A DNA stretch of 64,000 bases from Neoalteromonas arenosi (lineage in GTDB: Bacteria; Pseudomonadota; Gammaproteobacteria; Enterobacterales; Alteromonadaceae), in NCBI RefSeq assembly GCF_030362855.1, contig NZ_JAUCBP010000007.1, positions 744,675 through 808,674 of the forward strand, read 5' to 3'. Shown here in pieces: positions 57,054 through 64,000 of the stretch. The position numbers were made by a program, and so were the translations under genes. Under the pieces are notes generated by a model. That model saw only the letters and a program-made list of their open reading frames with translations, made no database searches and was not told the origin of the DNA. Numbering within the stretch: position 1 is the stretch's first letter; each line of letters starts with the position of its first letter.

Positions 57054-57323
57054 TGCTTACCTCTTCAGTCAGCAAACTCAAATCTGATTCCCTGAGTAAT
57101 AACAGCATCACTCATACATCTTTATTTATCAACTTAAACAGATACTTATTTGTCACCAAGTAAGTTTCTATCATTGATTACAGAACAATGATAAAACGGT
57201 CTTTAAGTATTGAGATCCTATGTTTGCGAAGTTTTTATACAACGCGATACATACAAAGTTTGAAGAAAAGTATTCTATACTTAACACGAATATACATATT
57301 CCAGCCCAATAAAAGAGAAAATT

Positions 57324-57815
57324 ATGAAGAAGTATCCACTGGTAGTATCTGCAGTTTGTTTGTTCGCATTATCCCTCCCCGTAACAGCCACTCTCGATAC
57401 GAGTGCTGCAGACAGCCAACAACGAGATAAGGCGGATAAGGAAGCCGACAAACAACAGCGCAAGGCTGAAAAAGAAGCGCGAAAACAGCAGCGTCAAGCC
57501 GAAAAAGTAGAGCGTGAGTATGACCGCGAAGCTCGTCTAGAGGCCGAAGAACAAGCTAGGGAAGCTGAAAAAGATGCACGTGAGCGTGAACGCGAGGCGC
57601 GTTTACAGGGTGAAGAACGCGCCAGAGAAGCACAAGAAGAAGCGAGTGAGCGACGTCTAGATGCAGAAGAACGTGCCAGAGAGGCACAAGAAGATGCGCG
57701 TGAGCGAGGAGAAGATGCGCGTGAGCGAGGAGAAGAAGCACGTGAAGACGCTGGGAAGCGCACTAAACAGAAGGCCAAAGATAAAGGCAAAACAGACGAG
57801 CCGTTAGCTAACTAA
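57324..57815 (+). CDS. Exported, highly charged repetitive coiled-coil protein
   Basis: A 163-residue protein with a signal peptide (MKKYPLVVSAVCLFALSLPV, cleavage near TAT) and a mature part made almost wholly of Glu, Arg, Ala, Lys, Asp and Gln. Imperfect repeats such as EERAREAQEEASERRLDA and EERAREAQEDARERGEDA build a long single helix or coiled coil, and ARERGED/ARERGEE repeats follow. A lysine-rich tail ends the protein. AAGAGAAA precedes the ATG. No family is recognised; a structural periplasmic or polymer-binding role is possible but unsupported. Confidence 0.75.
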   Translation: MKKYPLVVSAVCLFALSLPVTATLDTSAADSQQRDKADKEADKQQRKAEKEARKQQRQAEKVEREYDREARLEAEEQAREAEKDAREREREARLQGEERAREAQEEASERRLDAEERAREAQEDARERGEDARERGEEAREDAGKRTKQKAKDKGKTDEPLAN

Positions 57816-57836
57816 TCGACCTTTTCGATCGTTTTC

Positions 57837-57866
57837 AGTGCGTCTAGCCTCTATTGCTAGCGCACT
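57837..57866. repeat. Long imperfect hairpin after the coiled-coil gene
   Basis: AGTGCG and CTAGC pair with GCTAG and CGCACT, with one unpaired T and a 7-base loop. No T run follows on either strand, so it may be an mRNA 3' stabilising structure rather than a terminator. Confidence 0.5.
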
Positions 57867-57947
57867 GTTACCTCAAACCCGACTGATATGGTTTCTTATG
57901 AGTGTCCAGTTACTTTACTGATTGGCGATAACGTCATTAGCCTCGGT

Positions 57948-58373
57948 TTATAGACCAAAAGGTGTTGCAACAACGAAAAACACTACAGCCACAGAGGCTA
58001 TACAAGTGGTAATAATCCCGCTCTTTTTAGACCGCATCCAGCCGGACAACCCAATACTCACTAACAAACTTAGAAAACCTAGCCCATAGCCAATTAGCAT
58101 CCCAGCCCACAAAATCATAATGACTGATTCGTTTACTGTAATTGGAATTTCGGGATGCAATAGAATTGTTAATCGCCAAGATGCCACTACCGCAATCAAC
58201 AAACTACAGGCCGCTAATGTTGAGGTGGAAACAATCCAACTTACTGATTTCTTCGGTGACGTAAAAACAACGATAGTGACCAAAATCGTTGTAGATATCC
58301 CGCCAAGAAAGGCACTAACGAAAGATAGCTGCTCAGCAACTGCAATAATGTAGTTTGGTGTGAGCTCCTGCAT
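57948..58373 (-). CDS. Hypothetical four-helix membrane protein
   Basis: A 141-residue membrane protein with four hydrophobic helices (about 15-37, 46-66, 82-108, 118-138) and short basic loops. The ATG at 58373 has GGAGT about six bases upstream. I do not recognise the family and see no motif. It lies between the coiled-coil gene, on the opposite strand, and the RND operon terminator. Confidence 0.65.
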   Translation of the reverse strand: MQELTPNYIIAVAEQLSFVSAFLGGISTTILVTIVVFTSPKKSVSWIVSTSTLAACSLLIAVVASWRLTILLHPEIPITVNESVIMILWAGMLIGYGLGFLSLLVSIGLSGWMRSKKSGIITTCIASVAVVFFVVATPFGL

Positions 58374-58493
58374 GTTGACTCCTTTACACTGAGTGACGTT
58401 CTTTTATTAGCAGCAGCGCAAACAAGACTCAAGTTTTCACGCGAAAAAACATTTGTGAAAATTTGATTTGAGAGAATGGCTTATCGCCTACAG

Positions 58494-58522
58494 ATAAAAA
58501 AAGAGCGGCTAATCGCCGCTCT
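58494..58522 (-). terminator. Terminator of the RND efflux operon
   Basis: AGAGCGGC and GCCGCTCT pair around a five-base loop and are followed by seven T on the minus strand, directly after the permease stop. Confidence 0.92.
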
Positions 58523-58524
58523 GT

Positions 58525-61500
58525 TTAACTCGCAGTTTGTTCTGTTGTCATTGTTTGTGGCAATGGCTTTTTGCGTCTTAGTACGGACTTAAAATCATCC
58601 AATATGAGATATAACGCCGGCACCAGCAACAATGTAATAACGGTTGCAAACAAGATCCCGAATGCTAGAGAAATTGCCATCGGGATCACCACTTGCGCCT
58701 GCAAACTACGCTCAAAGATGATTGGTAACAAGCCCATAAAGGTAGTTAACGAGGTCAAAATTATTGCACGGAAACGTTGAGCACCCGCCTCTATCGCAGC
58801 GTTGAGTAAAGAGTGGCCTTCTTTGCGCGCACGGTTCACAAAATCAACCATAATCAGACTATCGTTCACCACTACGCCGGAAAGTGCAATGATACCGCAA
58901 ATAGACAATACGCTAACCGCTTGCCCAAGCAACAAATGCCCGACGATGGCACCAACAATCCCAAAGGGAATCACAGACATAATAATCAATGGTTGCGAAT
59001 AACTCTTCAGTGGTATCGCTAACAATGCGTAAATCGCAAACATGGCGAATAGCATGCCTTTTACAAGGCTGATAGATGCTTCTTGTTGCTCACGCGAATT
59101 ACCCTGTAATTTAAATTCAACGTGCGGGTAACGTTCTAGCAAGTCCGGGATCACGTTACTGGTGATATCGTTAACTGCCTCACCCGGCTCTAAAACTGCG
59201 GTGTCGACTTTTGCCGAAACGGTTACAGAACGAAACCCATCAACACGGATAATCGAATCAAACCCTTGCCCTAACTCAATATCTGCAACCTGTTTAAAGG
59301 GCACTTCTTCACCAGAAGGTGTGCGCACACGCATATTTTCTAAGTGCCCAATGGATGTCCGTTCCTCTTGTGGGTAGCGGATCATGACTTTGACTTCTTC
59401 ATCATCACGCTGGACTCGCTGCGCTTCAGCGCCATAGAAACCAAAACGCACTTGTTGTGCCAGCTGCTGTAACGACAGCCCTAACGCTTGAGCTTCTGGG
59501 CGAATGTTTAACACAACTTCATCAGAACCACCGCTGAAAGTATCGTTAATTTCCGTAATGCCTTCATAGGATTCCAAGAACACTTTTAAGTCGGTGCTAA
59601 TGGCCCGCAACTCATCAATGTCAGAGCTGTTAAACTCAAAACTTAAATCAGAACCACCGCCTGGACCACCCGGTGCACCAATGGTAAATGATTTCACACC
59701 CGGTATTTCGGGCACGTATTTACGCCATTCGTCATGGATTTCTGTATCACTTAATTCCCTATCTTCACCTTTGGTAAGTTCAACAAAAACCTGACCACCA
59801 AGCGCACCGTTATCAAACGCGACGGAATGCTTCACCACGCCTACGCCATACTTCTCTACCATTTCCTGATCCATCTGGCGCATTGCATTGAGTACGACTT
59901 GTATACTGTCATCACGCTGCTGCAAAGACGAACCGGGCTGGAGTTCAACAGTTGCCATCATAAAGTCATTCGGTATCGTCGGGAAAAACACCGAACGCAC
60001 AAAGCCGCCTTTCAGCAGGCCCGCAGTTAAAATCAGCATTGCGAAAAATACTGCAAGTGTGGTGTAGCGATTGCTCACGGCTTTCTCTAAAAACGGGCGA
60101 TATTTGTGTTTCACAAATGTCTTTATTCCCTCACTAAAGAAATCTCGAAAACGTTGCAGACCATTAGCCTTAGCGGGATCATATGGCTTCACCTTCATAT
60201 GGACTAAGTGAGCGGGCAAAATAAGCTTTGATTCGACCAGCGAAAACGCTAAACAGATGATCACGACCAAACCAATGGTCTTCCATATCACACCGAATAC
60301 ACCGCTAACCATTAACATCGGGGTAAAGGCTGCAATTGTAGTGAGAACACCAAAAGTTGCAGGCATGGCGACTTTTTTCACGCCCGCTATAACATTGTCG
60401 GTAGAGTGCCCTTTGCGGTCTATTTCGGTATAGGCAGATTCCCCCATAATGATGGCGTCATCAACGACTATCCCAAGTACTAAGATAAAGGCAAATAAAC
60501 TGAGCATATTGATCGATACAGCAATAGTATCGAGCGACATCACCATCAAGGTGCCTAAGAAACAAACGGGTAAACCAACGATTACCCAAAACGCTAATTT
60601 AATGCGCAAGAATAATGAAAGCACAATAAATACCAGCAAAGCTCCCATAGCCATGTTTTCGAGCATCATATTGAGTCGGTCTGCGAGGTAATACGAGCTA
60701 TCCCCCCAGGAGTCTGCTTGGATGTTTTTCGGGAAGCTATCGCGATTTTCATCGAGATAACGATTAATTTCTTTGGAGATTTGTAATGCGTTTTGATCGC
60801 CCACAGCTTGAACACGAATACTAACTGCGGGTTTACCGTCAAACAGGGCAAATTGGTTCTCTTCTACAAAACCGTCATCGATCGTAGCAATGTCGCCGAG
60901 TAATAAACGCGTACCATCTGCCCGCGTACTCAGTACGATTTGCGCAAAATCCCAGCCAGTATAGGCTTGACCCGCCGTTCTTAAAAGTATGTCACCGTTG
61001 CGTGATTTGATCGCGCCGCCAGGCAAATCTATTGACGATTGGCGAACCGCATTAACTACATCATTGAACGTCAGGCGGTACTCCTGTAAACGCTGCTCAG
61101 ATAATTCAATTGAAATCTCATAATTCCGATCGCCGACCACGGCCACTTTTGAGATCCCAGGCAGATTTGCAAAATCGTCGCGTAAGTCTTTGGCAAACTC
61201 TTTAAGTTCGCGTTCACTGGCATCGCCATACACCGATACCCAAATCACGTCTTGTTGCGCTTTAACGCGATACACTACGGGTTTTTCAGTGTTCGCAGGA
61301 AAACTCGGGATAGCATCGACCTGTGCCTTTACTTCGTCAAGCAAGGTTTGTGTATCGTAGGTATCTTCCACCTCGATATTAACGCTACCAAGCCCCTCGA
61401 CTGCAGTAGAGGTGATTTTTTTGATCCCCTCAAGGTCTTTTATCGCCTCTTCTACTTTGAGAATAACCCCTTCTTCAACTTCTTGTGGCGCTGCACCTAG

Positions 61501-61674
61501 ATATGGCACTCGCACTTGCACAATATTCAGTTCAAGGTTGGGGAAGACTTGTTTTTGAATCGCAATCGCACCAAATAACCCGCCAACGATCAAGATGATC
61601 ATAAGCAGATTCGCGGCAACATTATTGCGCGCAAACCACGCGATAACGCCGGTATGGGTATCTATTTTATTCAT
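58525..61674 (-). CDS. RND efflux transporter permease subunit
   Basis: A 1049-residue inner-membrane RND pump with the usual 12 helices and two large periplasmic loops. The N-terminal helix is followed by IQKQVFPNLELNIVQVRVPY, a conserved RND start; helix 4 has LFAFILVLGIVVDDAIIMGE, which carries the proton-relay aspartates, and GVVVNDSLIMVDF lies in the second half. It forms a tripartite pump with the adaptor encoded just upstream, whose stop overlaps this start by one base. An outer-membrane TolC-like partner is not encoded here. The substrate is unknown. Confidence 0.94.
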   Translation of the reverse strand: MNKIDTHTGVIAWFARNNVAANLLMIILIVGGLFGAIAIQKQVFPNLELNIVQVRVPYLGAAPQEVEEGVILKVEEAIKDLEGIKKITSTAVEGLGSVNIEVEDTYDTQTLLDEVKAQVDAIPSFPANTEKPVVYRVKAQQDVIWVSVYGDASERELKEFAKDLRDDFANLPGISKVAVVGDRNYEISIELSEQRLQEYRLTFNDVVNAVRQSSIDLPGGAIKSRNGDILLRTAGQAYTGWDFAQIVLSTRADGTRLLLGDIATIDDGFVEENQFALFDGKPAVSIRVQAVGDQNALQISKEINRYLDENRDSFPKNIQADSWGDSSYYLADRLNMMLENMAMGALLVFIVLSLFLRIKLAFWVIVGLPVCFLGTLMVMSLDTIAVSINMLSLFAFILVLGIVVDDAIIMGESAYTEIDRKGHSTDNVIAGVKKVAMPATFGVLTTIAAFTPMLMVSGVFGVIWKTIGLVVIICLAFSLVESKLILPAHLVHMKVKPYDPAKANGLQRFRDFFSEGIKTFVKHKYRPFLEKAVSNRYTTLAVFFAMLILTAGLLKGGFVRSVFFPTIPNDFMMATVELQPGSSLQQRDDSIQVVLNAMRQMDQEMVEKYGVGVVKHSVAFDNGALGGQVFVELTKGEDRELSDTEIHDEWRKYVPEIPGVKSFTIGAPGGPGGGSDLSFEFNSSDIDELRAISTDLKVFLESYEGITEINDTFSGGSDEVVLNIRPEAQALGLSLQQLAQQVRFGFYGAEAQRVQRDDEEVKVMIRYPQEERTSIGHLENMRVRTPSGEEVPFKQVADIELGQGFDSIIRVDGFRSVTVSAKVDTAVLEPGEAVNDITSNVIPDLLERYPHVEFKLQGNSREQQEASISLVKGMLFAMFAIYALLAIPLKSYSQPLIIMSVIPFGIVGAIVGHLLLGQAVSVLSICGIIALSGVVVNDSLIMVDFVNRARKEGHSLLNAAIEAGAQRFRAIILTSLTTFMGLLPIIFERSLQAQVVIPMAISLAFGILFATVITLLLVPALYLILDDFKSVLRRKKPLPQTMTTEQTAS

Positions 61675-62894
61675 TACGCATCACCCTGCTTAGCAATCTC
61701 GTCGTCACTGTCTTCAACGTCTTGTTCTGATTTAGTGGGCTCGGGCTCAACAGGATCAGAAGAAAGTCTAACAGGCATGCCGTCGTAGGGATTGGGAACC
61801 GCACTTACCGCCACTTTATCGGTGGGTTGTAGCCCACTGCTGATATACACAAACTCCTCATCTGCCCGCACAACTTCTACATTGCGAATTGCGATTTCGC
61901 GCTCTGGGGTCACCGCTAATACGCTGCCATCTAACCGTAAGGTATGACGCGGTAGAACAATAATATTATCGGCTTGTTTACCACTGATCGCAGCGTTGAC
62001 AAACTGTCCAAAACGCAGTGGTAGGCCATTGCGTTGGCCATTGCGCAGGTACGGATCATTCACTTCAACAACGGCATAAACAACGCGCGAGCGCTGATCT
62101 AACACCCCTTCACTGCGCACCACTTCCCCCTGCCAAGCGCTCGGTTTGCCCGCGACGACAGCTGAAAGCTCAACGGGAAGTGTTCGCCCACCGTCGAGAT
62201 TAACGAATGCAAGATCACTATCAGTTAAAGGTAAGCGCACTTCTGCTACATCGGTGGAGTAAATCTCGCCGAGATTCGTTTGCGCCGAAACAAACTGTCC
62301 AATATCTGCATTTCTGGCAACAACCATCCCTGCGTAAGGCGCGGTTATTTTAGTTCTTGCCAAATTGCGCTTGGCACGCTCCAGTTGTGCTTGGGCCGCC
62401 TTAACATTAGCCTGCTCTCTGGACAGTTGTGGCTTACGCAAGCCCAATTCTGGTGGCACGGTATTGTTTACAGAACGCCATTCTTGTTCTGCGACCCGCC
62501 CTCTTGCTATCTCTTCCTCCAGGGCAGCTTGACTGCGCGCGAGTTCCGCTTCGGCTAGTTTTACATCGGTTTCGAAATCAGCTGACTCCAGTTCCAGTAA
62601 CACATCGCCTTGTTCAAAAAAGCCACCTTCAACAAATACAGGAGATATAGCAACTATTCGGCCGGATACTTGAGGTGTTAATACGGTTTGATTTTTAGGG
62701 ACAACATTGCCTTGTGTTGCTACGGTAAAGACCACATCAGTAGCAGTAAATGCTTCTGCTTCAACAAGCAAAACAGGCTGTTCAACTGGCTTTTTTTCAG
62801 GCGCTTGGCGCATGCTCCCCAGGACCACAAACCCGACGGCAGCAACCACTAAAATAATAATCGGAAGTCCAGCTTTTCTAATCGAACTGCTCAT
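61674..62894 (-). CDS. RND efflux periplasmic adaptor (membrane fusion protein)
   Basis: A 406-residue adaptor with an N-terminal membrane anchor (about 12-30). A biotinyl-lipoyl-like half motif at VVPKNQTVLTPQVSGRIVAI precedes a helical hairpin (about 110-180), the second half motif RTKITAPYAGMVVARNADIG, a beta-barrel domain and an acidic C-terminal tail (SEQDVEDSDDEIAKQ). It is the first gene of the pump operon. A strong inverted repeat lies in the upstream gap at 63131-63160. Confidence 0.93.
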   Translation of the reverse strand: MSSSIRKAGLPIIILVVAAVGFVVLGSMRQAPEKKPVEQPVLLVEAEAFTATDVVFTVATQGNVVPKNQTVLTPQVSGRIVAISPVFVEGGFFEQGDVLLELESADFETDVKLAEAELARSQAALEEEIARGRVAEQEWRSVNNTVPPELGLRKPQLSREQANVKAAQAQLERAKRNLARTKITAPYAGMVVARNADIGQFVSAQTNLGEIYSTDVAEVRLPLTDSDLAFVNLDGGRTLPVELSAVVAGKPSAWQGEVVRSEGVLDQRSRVVYAVVEVNDPYLRNGQRNGLPLRFGQFVNAAISGKQADNIIVLPRHTLRLDGSVLAVTPEREIAIRNVEVVRADEEFVYISSGLQPTDKVAVSAVPNPYDGMPVRLSSDPVEPEPTKSEQDVEDSDDEIAKQGDA

Positions 62895-63240
62895 ATTTAT
62901 CCTTGCCAGTAACTAAATGTAAGTGTGCAAACGTATTCTATCGCAGGTCGGACGAGAACCTAATCAATAGTTTGTTAAATATTATTTCAAATTGTTTCTG
63001 CCCTTTACGTATCAGTAAGCACCTTTGGCCAGAATTATTATTCTGAATTTCAATAAGTTGCTACCAGTTTCACTGAGTAAAAGATGCGCTTTGTTAATAC
63101 CCTGTTAATTTTAGCCGCAACTTCAAACATATGTGAAATATTGCAACATTTATTTCACATTAAACCCACATAATAATGCTTGATCTGGTTATTTTATCGC
63201 CGTATTTTGAAATTTTATTACACCACTTGGGTACACACAC
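62895..63240. other. Divergent promoter region between the efflux operon and the CBM48 gene
   Basis: This 346-base AT-rich gap must hold promoters for two divergent transcripts. It contains the inverted repeat at 63131-63160 and a second one, CAGAAT (63030-63035) and ATTCTG (63040-63045). No gene is supported within it. Confidence 0.45.
63131..63160. promoter_or_regulatory. 30-bp inverted repeat, candidate operator
   Basis: ATGTGAAATA and TATTTCACAT are perfect 10-bp arms separated by TTGCAACATT. The TGTGA and TCACA half sites recall CRP boxes, but their spacing is too wide (16 bases rather than 6). It lies about 80 bases before the CBM48 start and 237 bases before the efflux adaptor start, so it could control either. 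Confidence 0.5.
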
Positions 63241-63549
63241 ATGATCGCGAAAAAACAATTTCTTAAGTCAAAGCCTGTTTGTAAGGTCACTTTCAAACTT
63301 TCACCAGAAGAAGCAAAATCAGCTGAAACGGTTCGTTTAGTTGGTGAGTTCAACGATTGGGATACCGCAGTAGCGCCAATGAAAAAACTGAAAGACGGCA
63401 GTTTTTCGCAAACGGTTAGCCTTGAAACAGCAAAAAGCCACCAATTCCGCTATTTATTAGACGATAAAGAGTGGGAGAACGATTGGCAGGCAGATGCCTA
63501 TGTGCCGAGTGAGTTTGGTTACGAAGAGAACTCTGTCGTAGCGCTTTAA
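63241..63549 (+). CDS. Single-domain isoamylase-early-set (CBM48) protein
   Basis: A 102-residue cytoplasmic protein consisting of one carbohydrate-binding module of the CBM48/glycogen-binding type. Family features are VRLVGEFNDWDTAVAPMKKL, the FRYLLDDKEWENDWQAD segment and a closing NSVVAL strand. Members resemble the glycogen-binding domain of AMPK beta subunits but have no catalytic domain. No glycogen genes are nearby, so the partner is unknown. The ATG start follows an ACACAC stretch with no clear ribosome site. Confidence 0.88.
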   Translation: MIAKKQFLKSKPVCKVTFKLSPEEAKSAETVRLVGEFNDWDTAVAPMKKLKDGSFSQTVSLETAKSHQFRYLLDDKEWENDWQADAYVPSEFGYEENSVVAL

Positions 63550-63558
63550 GCGGCATAC

Positions 63559-63589
63559 AGGGAGGCGAAGCCTCCCTAGCTTTTGTTTT
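63559..63589 (+). terminator. Terminator between convergent CBM48 and etfA genes
   Basis: AGGGAGGC and GCCTCCCT pair around GAA, followed by TAGC and TTTTGTTTT. It lies ten bases after the CBM48 stop and may also help stop etfA transcription from the other side. Confidence 0.75.
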
Positions 63590-64000
63590 ACAGTGAACTT
63601 TCCAGTTCAGGTAAGACTGTAAATAAGTCACCCACTAAGCCGTAATCAGCAACTTGGAAGATAGGCGCTTCTTCGTCTTTGTTGATCGCCACAATGACTT
63701 TTGAATCTTTCATACCTGCCAGGTGCTGAATCGCGCCTGAGATACCAACAGCAATGTACAATTGTGGCGCAACGATTTTACCCGTTTGGCCAACTTGCAT
63801 ATCGTTGGGTACAAAGCCGGCATCAACCGCAGCACGCGAAGCACCAATGGCTGCACCTAACTTATCAGCAATACCGTTAAGTAAGGCAAAGTTCTCACCG
63901 TTTTGCATTCCTCGGCCACCGGAGATAACAACTTCAGCGGCGGTCAATTCAGGACGCTCTGATTCTGTAAGCTCTTCTTTCACAAATGCCGATTTACCCG
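63588..64000 (-). CDS. etfA: Electron transfer flavoprotein alpha subunit, C-terminal part (5' end outside window)
   Basis: The last 136 codons of EtfA, which with EtfB carries electrons from acyl-CoA and related dehydrogenases to the respiratory chain. The FAD-binding C-terminal domain is clear: [55 protein letters not shown] and [20 protein letters not shown]. The frame is open to the window edge and the visible start-like ATG at 63983 is internal. The neighbour upstream would normally be etfB. Confidence 0.96.
   Translation of the reverse strand, partial: GKSAFVKEELTESERPELTAAEVVISGGRGMQNGENFALLNGIADKLGAAIGASRAAVDAGFVPNDMQVGQTGKIVAPQLYIAVGISGAIQHLAGMKDSKVIVAINKDEEAPIFQVADYGLVGDLFTVLPELESSL

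Noticed and set aside
57494-57790. Minus-strand serine-rich frame of 98 codons
   Set aside because: It is the antisense shadow of the Glu/Arg-rich repeat protein; low-complexity coding DNA often opens such frames.
63131-63160. CRP binding site
   Set aside because: The TGTGA and TCACA halves are 16 bases apart, not six, so it does not fit the CRP consensus; kept only as an unassigned inverted repeat.

Overview
The window looks like chromosomal DNA of a marine gammaproteobacterium, most likely of the Alteromonadales type. This is inferred from protein families: a large NAD-dependent glutamate dehydrogenase, an ExeM/NucH nuclease, the DUF1302/DUF1329 module, the msrC-proQ-prc order, and both GlyGly-CTERM and PEP-CTERM sorting signals. 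No rRNA, tRNA, CRISPR array, insertion sequence or intact prophage was seen.

Positions 1-24148 are mostly on the minus strand and hold core genes. A partial NAD-GDH comes first. Next is a four-gene envelope module (DUF1302 barrel, DUF1329, Ycf48-like propeller, MMPL/RND permease) with a terminator hairpin inside it. Then come an operon of NSS sodium symporter, NhaC, PepN and DUF2835, an operon of SIMPL, msrC, a small acidic protein, proQ and prc, a nucleoside-gate protein and a class V aminotransferase.

Positions 24149-32975 begin with a candidate plus-strand small RNA. After it are an operon of rlmJ, a non-RD Ser/Thr kinase, tesB and a gamma-carbonic anhydrase homologue, and then the branched-chain 2-oxoacid dehydrogenase genes E1alpha, E1beta and E2.

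Positions 32976-44690 are on the plus strand and largely encode exported proteins: a GlyGly-CTERM subtilase, a DUF885 peptidase-like protein, a PEP-CTERM protein, a second protein with an altered PEP-like tail, and three tandem tail-collar-domain proteins with signal peptides. A decayed copy of the DUF885 gene with its duplicated terminator lies just after the PEP-CTERM gene.

Positions 44786-51181 hold the most unusual locus: two adjacent genes of more than 1000 codons, each coding for an N-terminal TIR or TIR-like domain, one membrane helix and a long, probably beta-propeller C-terminal region. The upstream TIR keeps the family motifs and a candidate catalytic glutamate; the downstream one has lost most of them. 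A membrane-anchored active/degenerate TIR pair, possibly for defence or stress sensing, is inferred.

Positions 51431-64000 carry the ExeM/NucH nuclease, small membrane proteins, an MscS channel, a secreted charged coiled-coil protein, an RND efflux pump pair, a single-domain CBM48 protein and the 3' end of etfA.
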